A DNA stretch of 64,000 nucleotides from Burkholderiaceae bacterium (GTDB lineage Bacteria > Pseudomonadota > Gammaproteobacteria > Burkholderiales > Burkholderiaceae): the NCBI GenBank assembly GCA_021166835.1, contig JAJPEN010000037.1:1-64000 (forward strand). The letters are read 5' to 3'. The notes beneath the pieces are model-generated. The model was given only the letters and a program-made list of their open reading frames with translations, ran no database searches and had not been told where the DNA came from. Positions 58,217-64,000 of the stretch are shown one piece after another. The translations under genes were made by a program, and so were the position numbers. Each line of letters starts with the position of its first letter. The stretch's first letter is position 1.

Positions 58217-59641
58217 ATGAACGCCACTGCCAGCGCCACCCGCACCGAGCACGATCTTCTCGGCGACCGCGAAGTCCCTGCCGACGCGTACTACGGCGTG
58301 CATACGCTGCGCGCGATCGAGAACTTCCCGATCACCGGCACGCCGATCTCGATCTACTCCGAGCTCGTGCGGGCGCTCGCGGCGATCAAGCAGGCGGCCG
58401 CGCAGGCGAACCAGGCGCTCGGGCTGCTCGACCCGCAGCGCGCCGACGCGATCGAGCGCGCCTGCCAGGAGATCCTCGGCGGAGCGCTGCACGACCAGTT
58501 CGTCGTCGACGTGATCCAGGGCGGAGCGGGCACCTCGACGAACATGAACGCCAACGAGGTGATCGCCAACCGCGCGCTCGAGCTGATGGGGCGCGCGCGC
58601 GGCGACTACGCGACGCTGCATCCGATCGAACACGTCAACATGAGCCAGAGCACCAACGACGTCTATCCGACGGCGTTGAAGGTGGCGGCCTGGTTCGGCA
58701 TCGGGCGCCTGATCGAGGCGATGGAGCAGCTGCGCCTGGCCTTCGACGCGAAGGCGCACGAATTCGCCGACGTGCTGAAGATGGGCCGCACCCAACTGCA
58801 GGACGCCGTGCCGATGACGCTCGGCCAGGAGTTCTCCACCTACTCGACGATGATCGGCGAGGACCAGGAGCGCCTGCGCGAGGCGGCCTCGCTGATCCGC
58901 GAGATCAACCTCGGCGGCACGGCGATCGGCACCGGGATCACCGCGCATCCCGATTACGCGAAGCTCGTCTGCGCGAGCCTGTCGAAGATCACCGGCATCG
59001 AGCTGGTCACCTCGCCGAACCTGATCGAGGCCACGCAGGACTGCGGCGCCTTCGTGCAGCTCTCGGGCGTGCTCAAGCGGGTCGCGGTGAAGCTGTCGAA
59101 GACCTGCAGCGACCTCCGGCTGCTGTCGTCGGGGCCGCGCGCGGGGCTCAACGAGATCGACCTGCCGGCGATGCAGGCGGGTTCGTCGATCATGCCGGGC
59201 AAGGTCAATCCGGTCATCCCGGAGGTGGTCAACCAGATCGCCTACGAGGTGATCGGCAACGACGTCACCGTCACTTTCGCGGCCGAAGCCGGGCAGCTGC
59301 AGCTCAACGCCTTCGAGCCGATCATCGCGCACAGCCTGTTCAAGAGCATCAAGCACCTGCAGCACGGCTGCGAGACGCTCACCGAGCGTTGCGTGCGCGG
59401 CATCACGGCCAATCGCGAGCGGCTGCGCGAGATGGTCGAGAACTCGATCGGCATCGTCACGGCGCTCAATCCGTACATCGGCTATGCGAACGCCACCGCG
59501 GTCGCGGCCGAGGCCGACGCCACCGGCGGCAGCGTCTACCGCATCGTCCTCGATCGCGGACTGATGACGCAGGCGCAGCTCGACCGGCTGATGCGGCCCG
59601 AGGAGCTGACGCGGCCGCGGCCGATCCGCGTAGCCGACTGA
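58217..59641 (+). CDS. aspA: Aspartate ammonia-lyase
   Basis: A 474-residue fumarase/aspartase-superfamily lyase that releases ammonia from aspartate to give fumarate. The N-terminus EHDLLGDREVPADAYYGVHT follows AspA closely; GGAGTSTNMNANEVIANRAL, EHVNMSQSTNDVYPTALKVA, and the signature SSIMPGKVNPVIPEVVNQIA complete the active site. The length and the YYGVHTLRAIENF start favour aspartase over class II fumarase. It is co-directional with nnrS, but metabolic linkage is not evident. Confidence 0.92.
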   Translation: MNATASATRTEHDLLGDREVPADAYYGVHTLRAIENFPITGTPISIYSELVRALAAIKQAAAQANQALGLLDPQRADAIERACQEILGGALHDQFVVDVIQGGAGTSTNMNANEVIANRALELMGRARGDYATLHPIEHVNMSQSTNDVYPTALKVAAWFGIGRLIEAMEQLRLAFDAKAHEFADVLKMGRTQLQDAVPMTLGQEFSTYSTMIGEDQERLREAASLIREINLGGTAIGTGITAHPDYAKLVCASLSKITGIELVTSPNLIEATQDCGAFVQLSGVLKRVAVKLSKTCSDLRLLSSGPRAGLNEIDLPAMQAGSSIMPGKVNPVIPEVVNQIAYEVIGNDVTVTFAAEAGQLQLNAFEPIIAHSLFKSIKHLQHGCETLTERCVRGITANRERLREMVENSIGIVTALNPYIGYANATAVAAEADATGGSVYRIVLDRGLMTQAQLDRLMRPEELTRPRPIRVAD

Positions 59642-59716
59642 GGAGGCAGGCGCTCGCCGCGGGTCTCGCCACCGCGAGCCCGGTCGCGCTTGTCTTCTCC
59701 GGAAATGGAGCTCATA

Positions 59717-59734
59717 CTCTCCTGAAAAGGAGAG
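59717..59734 (+). promoter_or_regulatory. Hairpin covering the antitoxin ribosome-binding site
   Basis: CTCTCC (59717-59722) pairs with GGAGAG (59729-59734) around a TGAAAA loop, and GGAG is the ribosome site 4-5 bases before the antitoxin ATG 59739. When folded, the site is hidden, so translation of the toxin-antitoxin operon may be controlled here. The same bases could also act as a DNA operator. Confidence 0.55.
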
Positions 59735-59738
59735 ATGA

Positions 59739-60197
59739 ATGCCTGCTTCCACCGGGGCGCGGCGTACGGCGCATCGCTATCCGGACAGCCGCTTCGATCC
59801 GCCGGCTTTCGTCGACCTGAGCGCGCGTGCCGAGCGCGAACGCCTGTCGCATTCCGCGTTGCGCGGCTTCTTCGCGATCGCCGAGCGCTGGAAGCTGCGC
59901 GACGACGAGGCGCGCGAGCTGCTCGGCGGCGTCTCGAGCAGCGCGTACTACGAATGGAAGAAGAAGCCCGAGCGCACGCTCGAGGTCGACCGCATCACCC
60001 GCATCTCGTACCTGGTCGGCATCTACAAGGCGCTGCACATCCTCTACGGCGACGAACTGGCCGACGAGTGGGTGCGGCTGCCGAACCGCAACGCATTGTT
60101 CGGCGGGCGCTCGCCGCTCGAGTACATGATCGCCGGAGGACTGCTCGCGATGCAGACGGTGCGCAGGCTGCTCGACGCGAGGAGGGGCGGCACGTGA
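59739..60197 (+). CDS. Xre/MbcA/ParS-type antitoxin
   Basis: A 152-residue antitoxin of the RES-Xre class. An N-terminal helical Xre-like region (SALRGFFAIAERWKLRDDEA then RELLGGVSSSAYYEWKKKPE) is followed by the MbcA/ParS toxin-binding domain (ITRISYLVGIYKALHILYGD, ADEWVRLPNRNALFGGRSPL, EYMIAGGLLAMQTVRRLLDA). It should neutralise the RES toxin and repress the operon. It overlaps the toxin gene by 4 bases (GTGA). ATG 59735 is out of frame, so ATG 59739 is the start. Confidence 0.9.
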   Translation: MPASTGARRTAHRYPDSRFDPPAFVDLSARAERERLSHSALRGFFAIAERWKLRDDEARELLGGVSSSAYYEWKKKPERTLEVDRITRISYLVGIYKALHILYGDELADEWVRLPNRNALFGGRSPLEYMIAGGLLAMQTVRRLLDARRGGT

Positions 60198-61015
60198 GCG
60201 CGGGCGCCGCGCTGCCCAGCACGACGCTCGTACGGCGCTTCGACACCGTGCGGCTGATCCCGTCGCGCTTCGCGCCGCGCGAGGATTCCGTGCTCGCCGG
60301 CATCGCCGCCGACGATGCGCATCTGGCGGATCTCTTCGATCTGGACAACGCGACCAACGAGCGGCTGCGTGCCGAGCGCGGGCTCTCACCGGGCATCGGC
60401 GTCGACGAGCTGGTGTTCGGCGTGCCGAACTGGCGTATCGTCAATGCGGCCTTCGTGCACGCGCGGCCCGAGGGCAGCCGTTTCAACGGGCCCGATCGAG
60501 GCGCCTGGTACTGCGCCTTCGAGATCGAGACCGCGCTCGCCGAGATCGGGTTCCACAAGACGGTCGAGTACGAGGAGATCGGCCGCTTCGACGACAGCGT
60601 CACCTACGAGGCCTTCCTCGCCGACTTCACGCACGAGTTCCACGACCTGCGCGACGATCCGCGCTTTGCCCGCTGCCTGGACCCGGCCAGCTACGTCGCT
60701 TCGCAGCGGCTCGCCGAGCGGCTGCTCGAGCGCGGGTCGATCGGCATCGTCTATCCGAGCGTGCGCCGGGCAGGGGGAACGAACCTTGCCTGCTTCCGTC
60801 CGGCGGTCGTGGGCAACGTGCGCCGCGGCGAGGCGTGGCGCTTCACCTGGGCCGGCTCGCGGGAGCCGGTGATCGAGCGGGAGCACGAGCGCGGAAGCGA
60901 GCACGAGCGCGGGCGCGAGGATGAGCACGAGCGCGGGCACGGCCGGGTGCGGGAGAGCCTCGCAGCCGCGCGACGGACGGTGCGCCGGTCCTCTCCCGGC
61001 GGCCCGGGCCGATGA
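60194..61015 (+). CDS. RES-domain toxin (NAD+ phosphorylase type) with repetitive charged tail
   Basis: A 273-residue toxin. The RES core has DTVRLIPSRFAPREDSVLAG, EGSRFNGPDRGAWYCAFEIE then TALAEIGFHKTVEYEEI, and the late active-site segment GIVYPSVRRAGGTNLACFRP (Ser and Asn). RES toxins degrade NAD+. Homologues usually end near residue 225; here a tail of about 45 residues follows with three EHERG units (from residue 230) and a basic end (RRTVRRSSPGGPGR). The start is GTG 60194, overlapping the antitoxin stop. The stop overlaps the channel gene start (ATGA). Confidence 0.87.
   Translation: MSAGAALPSTTLVRRFDTVRLIPSRFAPREDSVLAGIAADDAHLADLFDLDNATNERLRAERGLSPGIGVDELVFGVPNWRIVNAAFVHARPEGSRFNGPDRGAWYCAFEIETALAEIGFHKTVEYEEIGRFDDSVTYEAFLADFTHEFHDLRDDPRFARCLDPASYVASQRLAERLLERGSIGIVYPSVRRAGGTNLACFRPAVVGNVRRGEAWRFTWAGSREPVIEREHERGSEHERGREDEHERGHGRVRESLAAARRTVRRSSPGGPGR
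60881..60937 (+). repeat. EHERG-coding imperfect repeats in the RES toxin gene
   Basis: GAGCACGAGCGCGG occurs at 60881, 60899 and 60923 (spacings of 18 and 24 bases, so in frame). The units encode EHERG, separated by short Ser/Glu/Asp segments. The spacing by multiples of three is consistent with in-frame expansion rather than chance high-GC sequence. Confidence 0.8.
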
Positions 61016-61620
61016 ACGCGTCGCCGCGGCATCCGCAGCCCGAGGGGCGACCCACGTTCGGGGCGGAGCGGATCGCCGCGCTCAGCGACGGCGTCTTCTC
61101 GATCGCCGCCACGCTGCTCGTGCTCGACGTGCGCCTGCCGGCCGGCGCCGACGAGTTCCGCTGGGCCCAGCTGCAGGCGGTCGCGCCGCATCTGCTCGGC
61201 TACGTGATCAGCTTCCTCGTCATCGCGCGCATGTGGATCGCGCAGCACCGCCTGCTGCAACCCGTCGAGCGACTCGACGCTCGTGCGCTGTGGCTGGGTC
61301 TTCTGTTCCTGATGCTCGTGGCCTTCGTGCCGTTTCCGACTTCGGTGCTCGCCGAGCACGGCAACCGCGACGCGGTCGTGCTCTATGCGATGACGATCGT
61401 CTCGCTCTCGCTGCTGCTCTCGGCCTTCGGCGCCTGCGTGGGGCGGCACCCGGAATGGCTGCGCGAAGGCGAGGGCGCAGTCTATCGTCGCGAAGGGTTC
61501 CGTCCCTGGGCGGTGCCCGCTGTCTTCGCGCTGTCGATCCCGATCGCCTGGCTGGACCCCGACTGGGCGATGGCGTTCTGGCTCCTGCTCGTGCCGCTCG
61601 GACTCGCCCTGCGGCGATAG
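61012..61620 (+). CDS. TMEM175-type (DUF1211) potassium channel-like protein
   Basis: A 202-residue membrane protein of the bacterial TMEM175 family, with about six hydrophobic segments. The family signature on helix 1 is RIAALSDGVFSIAATLLVLD (the F-S-D region that lines the pore), followed by HLLGYVISFLVIARMWIAQH. Bacterial members form potassium-permeable channels. ATG 61012 overlaps the toxin stop by 4 bases, so it is translationally coupled to the toxin-antitoxin operon. The C-terminal end is overlapped by the convergent GST gene. Confidence 0.88.
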   Translation: MNASPRHPQPEGRPTFGAERIAALSDGVFSIAATLLVLDVRLPAGADEFRWAQLQAVAPHLLGYVISFLVIARMWIAQHRLLQPVERLDARALWLGLLFLMLVAFVPFPTSVLAEHGNRDAVVLYAMTIVSLSLLLSAFGACVGRHPEWLREGEGAVYRREGFRPWAVPAVFALSIPIAWLDPDWAMAFWLLLVPLGLALRR

Positions 61621-62312
61621 GGTTCCTCGAATTCGAGGAAGTCGTTCTCGGCGAGCGCGCCGGCGATCCACTCCGCCACGCCGCGCGCCTGCAGCACGCG
61701 CGTGGCGTAGCCCTCGGCGCTCGATCCGAGCGGAACGCCGTAGGTGCGAAGGCGCGAAGCCACCGGCGCGTAGAAGGCGTCGGCGATGCCGAAGGTGCCG
61801 AACAGGAACGGCCCGCCCGAGATCGCCAGGCAGTCGGCCCAGATTTCCTCCACGCGCGCGACGTCGTCGCGCACCGCGGCCTGCTCGTGCAGGATGCGCG
61901 GGCCCAGCTCGGGCAGTTGCGCCTCGACGTTCAACGGGAAATGCGTGCGCAGCGCGGTGAAGCCCGAATGCATCTCGGCGACGATGGCGCGCGCTCGCGC
62001 GCGCGCGGCGCGCTGCGCCGGCCACAGGCGGCGGTCGGGGTGCAGCTCGGCGAGGAACTCGGCGATCGCCAGCGTGTCCCAGATCACCTGCATGCGTCCG
62101 TCGATCTCGGTCTGCAGCACCGGCACCCGGCCGGTGGGGCTCAGTCCGGCAAGCGTGCGCTTGAACTTCGACTCCGGCGCGAAGGAGTCGAAGCGCACCA
62201 TCACTTCCTCGAAGGGGATCTGCAGGTGGCGCATCAGCACCCACGGGCGCATCGACCACGACGAGTAGTTCTTGTTGCCGATGAACAGCTTCATCTGCGT
62301 GGCCTTCTTCAT
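61482..62312 (-). CDS. Glutathione S-transferase family protein with 3' extension
   Basis: A GST-fold protein of about 270-276 residues. The thioredoxin-like N-terminus is MKLFIGNKNYSSWSMRPWVL, with the glutathione-binding Ser, then GLSPTGRVPVLQTEIDGRMQ and the all-helical half with ISGGPFLFGTFGIADAFYAP. The usual end is near the FLEFEEPYRR segment; about 38 further residues read through into the opposite strand of the TMEM175 gene. Start ATG 62312 (overlapping the SDR stop) or ATG 62294 (MKLFIG) are both possible. The substrate is unknown. Confidence 0.85.
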   Translation of the reverse strand: MKKATQMKLFIGNKNYSSWSMRPWVLMRHLQIPFEEVMVRFDSFAPESKFKRTLAGLSPTGRVPVLQTEIDGRMQVIWDTLAIAEFLAELHPDRRLWPAQRAARARARAIVAEMHSGFTALRTHFPLNVEAQLPELGPRILHEQAAVRDDVARVEEIWADCLAISGGPFLFGTFGIADAFYAPVASRLRTYGVPLGSSAEGYATRVLQARGVAEWIAGALAENDFLEFEEPYRRRASPSGTSRSQNAIAQSGSSQAIGIDSAKTAGTAQGRNPSRR

Positions 62313-63061
62313 TGCGCCAGGTATCCCCCGTCGATCGGGTAGTAGCTGCCCGTCACGAACGAAGCCTTGTCGGTGCTCAGCCAGAGCACCAGCTCGGCGA
62401 CCTCGGTGTCGCGCCCCAGGCGCCCGATCGGATGCAGGCCGACCAGCGCACCGCGCACCTCGTCGGACAGGTTCTCCAGCAGCGGCGTGTCGATGTACCC
62501 CGGTCCGACCGCGTTGATGCGGATGTTCTTCTGCGCATACTCGATCGCCGCCGCGCGCGTGAGGCCGACCACGCCGTGCTTGGCGGCGACGTACGGAGCG
62601 TGGTCGGTGGTGGCGACCTGCCCGAGAATCGACGCCATGTTGACGATCGCCCCACCCCCGGCGCGCAGCAGCTGCGGGATCTGGTAGCGCATGCCGTAGA
62701 ACACGCCCGACAGGTTGATCGACAGCACGCGGTTCCACTCCTCGGGCGGCATCTCGCCCACCGGGTGCGCCTCGCCGCCGATGCCGGCGTTGTTGCAGGC
62801 GATGTGCAGCGCGCCGAAGTGCTCGACCGTCTTCGCGACGAGCTGCTCGTTGTCGCGCGGCGTCGAAGTGTCGGCGCGCACGAAGATCGCCGTTCCGCCG
62901 GCCGCCGCGATCCGCGAGACCGTCTCGTGGCCCCCGCTCTCGGAGACGTCCGAGACGACGACGCGCGCGCCGGCCTTCGCGTAGGCGAGGGCTACGGCGC
63001 GCCCGATGCCCGATGCGGCGCCGGTCACCACCGCGACGCGCCCGTCGAGCTGCGCTGGCAT
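62309..63061 (-). CDS. Short-chain dehydrogenase/reductase
   Basis: A 250-residue classical SDR. VAVVTGAASGIGRAVALAYA binds the cofactor and VVSDVSESGG with Asp favours NAD. NNAGIGG follows, and the catalytic Ser and Tyr/Lys are in IVNMASILGQVATTDHAPYV and AAKHG. The C-terminus is typical (GSYYPIDGGYLAQ). ATG 63061 gives MPAQLDGRVA. It overlaps the GST gene by 4 bases. The substrate is not predictable. Confidence 0.9.
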   Translation of the reverse strand: MPAQLDGRVAVVTGAASGIGRAVALAYAKAGARVVVSDVSESGGHETVSRIAAAGGTAIFVRADTSTPRDNEQLVAKTVEHFGALHIACNNAGIGGEAHPVGEMPPEEWNRVLSINLSGVFYGMRYQIPQLLRAGGGAIVNMASILGQVATTDHAPYVAAKHGVVGLTRAAAIEYAQKNIRINAVGPGYIDTPLLENLSDEVRGALVGLHPIGRLGRDTEVAELVLWLSTDKASFVTGSYYPIDGGYLAQ

Positions 63062-63150
63062 GTCGTCTCTCCTCGTGATGGTTGCAGCGGGCATTGTGCA
63101 CCGGTACGCGATCGCCCCGAGCCGCGGCGGGGCGGCGGTAAGATTCGTCT

Positions 63151-63170
63151 CTTTCCCTTTCCCTTTCCCT
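63151..63170 (+). repeat. Hexanucleotide tract upstream of the patatin gene
   Basis: CTTTCC is repeated three times followed by CT, ending 30 bases before the ATG at 63200. Short tandem tracts in this position can change promoter or leader spacing, but only three copies are present. No clear promoter overlaps it. Confidence 0.6.
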
Positions 63171-63199
63171 GCCCCGGCCGCTCCCGGCCGGCTCTTCCC

Positions 63200-64000
63200 A
63201 TGTCCGTGCCGCCTCCGCGCGACCCCGCGTCCGCCGCGTCATCGTCCCCGCCGGCGAAAGAGCCGCAGCGTGCGCTCGACCTCGCGCTGCAGGGCGGCGG
63301 CGCGCACGGGGCGTTCACCTGGGGCGTGCTCGATCGGCTGCTCGAGGACGAGCGCATCGGCTTGTCCGGAATCAGCGGAACGAGCGCGGGCGCGATGAAT
63401 GCCGTCGTGCTCGCCTCGGGCCTGGCGAAAGGCGGGCGAGCAGGCGCCCGCGAGGCGCTGCGCGCCTTCTGGGCCGATGTCGCGCGATCGGCGCGACTGG
63501 CCAGTCCCTTTCACCGCGGTCTGTTCGGCGCCTTTCTCGGCAATCCGCTCGCCGCCTGGGCGGTAGCGGGGCAGTACTACGACGTGGCCGGACGGATGCT
63601 CTCGCCCTACCAGTTCAATCCGCTGAACTACAACCCGCTGCGCGAGGTCGTCGGGCGCATCGTCGATTTCGATGCGGTTCGCGCGAGCGTGCAGCCGCGC
63701 CTGTTCATCGCCGCCACGCAGGTGAGCACCGGCCGCTTGCGCGTCTTCCGCAACGAGGAGCTGTCGCTCGACGCGCTGATGGCCTCGTCCTGCCTGCCGA
63801 CACTGTTCCAGGCGGTGCGGATCGACGGCGAGGCGTACTGGGACGGCGGCTACATGGGCAATCCGTCGTTGTTCCCGCTGATCCACGAGACCCCGGCGAA
63901 CGACCTGCTGCTCGTGCAGCTCAATCCGTCGCGCCGCGACGAGGTGCCCACCGATGCGGCGGCGATCCTCGACCGGGTCGACGAAATCACTTTCCAGGGA
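63200..64000 (+). CDS. Patatin-like phospholipase (cut by window edge)
   Basis: 267 residues are visible, open to the end of the window. After a Pro/Ser/Ala-rich start (1-25), the patatin oxyanion motif GGGAHG is at 32-37, the nucleophile in GTSAG (Ser62) and the Asp of the dyad in WDGGYMGNP (Asp215). These are the Ser-Asp dyad of patatin phospholipases. No signal peptide is seen, so it is probably cytoplasmic or membrane-associated. It is divergent from the SDR gene. The full length and any C-terminal membrane domain are unknown. Confidence 0.9.
   Translation, partial: MSVPPPRDPASAASSSPPAKEPQRALDLALQGGGAHGAFTWGVLDRLLEDERIGLSGISGTSAGAMNAVVLASGLAKGGRAGAREALRAFWADVARSARLASPFHRGLFGAFLGNPLAAWAVAGQYYDVAGRMLSPYQFNPLNYNPLREVVGRIVDFDAVRASVQPRLFIAATQVSTGRLRVFRNEELSLDALMASSCLPTLFQAVRIDGEAYWDGGYMGNPSLFPLIHETPANDLLLVQLNPSRRDEVPTDAAAILDRVDEITFQG

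Noticed and set aside
59735..60193. Alternative frame beginning at ATG 59735 leading into the RES toxin
   Set aside because: It is out of frame with the antitoxin and yields an Arg/Ala-rich stretch; the antitoxin at 59739 and the GTGA coupling explain the region better.

Overview
The window is 64 kb of GC-rich, densely packed bacterial chromosome. The gene content points to a betaproteobacterium of the Burkholderiales type: a single-chain purL of about 1350 residues, an E. coli-type serA, aspA, bifunctional mnmC, several periplasmic binding-protein transport systems (two TRAP types and one branched-chain-amino-acid-type ABC system), an ATP-dependent oxoprolinase-like protein, nnrS, chrA and TMEM175. 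This is inferred from gene content and codon use; the species cannot be named from what is visible. No rRNA, complete tRNA, CRISPR array or insertion sequence was found.

Region 1 (1-2436) is the end of an integrated phage-like element: the tail of an upstream gene, an HNH endonuclease, a short membrane protein, a MazZ/dATP-dGTP-diphosphohydrolase-like protein, two overlapping small membrane proteins and a small orphan protein. It stops at a 24-bp copy of the 3' end of a leucine-type tRNA gene (1999-2022), the expected attR scar, followed by the C-terminal remnant of a short-chain dehydrogenase.

Region 2 (2479-10215) holds a TauE-type exporter, a YCII-domain protein, a FitA/FitB toxin-antitoxin pair with a palindromic operator, a MOT1-type molybdate/sulfate permease, a tesA/ybbA divergent pair whose start codons overlap, then pgi and nnr. 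Region 3 (10241-17573) pairs a DctPQM TRAP transporter with a divergently transcribed regulator and a fused hydantoinase/5-oxoprolinase, which suggests uptake and opening of a cyclic amide.

Region 4 (17669-31434) is the main accessory block. A GntR/FCD regulator heads a minus-strand run of twelve genes: thioesterase, acyl-CoA ligase, medium-chain oxidoreductase, LivKHMGF transporter, SDR, FAD-dependent dehydrogenase and a PLP-dependent lyase. An M14-like DUF2817 hydrolase and a VOC protein are transcribed divergently. It reads like an uptake and catabolic island for a carboxylic acid of unknown structure.

Region 5 (31510-47631) is mostly housekeeping and envelope functions: purL, an ABC-F protein, a two-component system, an LtaS/EptA-type sulfatase-fold membrane enzyme, LysR, mnmC, a SPW-repeat protein, a BT1-type transporter and a DUF3108 protein. 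Region 6 (47701-64000) has a class III aminotransferase, a TAXI-type TRAP receptor with its fused permease, a threonine-dehydratase-like enzyme, chrA, a HIT protein, serA, nnrS, aspA, an Xre/RES toxin-antitoxin pair coupled to a TMEM175-like channel, a GST, an SDR and the start of a patatin phospholipase.

Genes are often coupled by 4-bp overlaps (ATGA, GTGA, TTGA), and several convergent pairs overlap at their 3' ends. The observations most worth following are the attR scar, the liv/ligase/FAD catabolic island, the RES toxin with an EHERG-repeat tail coupled to a channel gene, a 30-bp in-frame tandem repeat in the oxoprolinase, and repeat or palindrome structures upstream of several genes.
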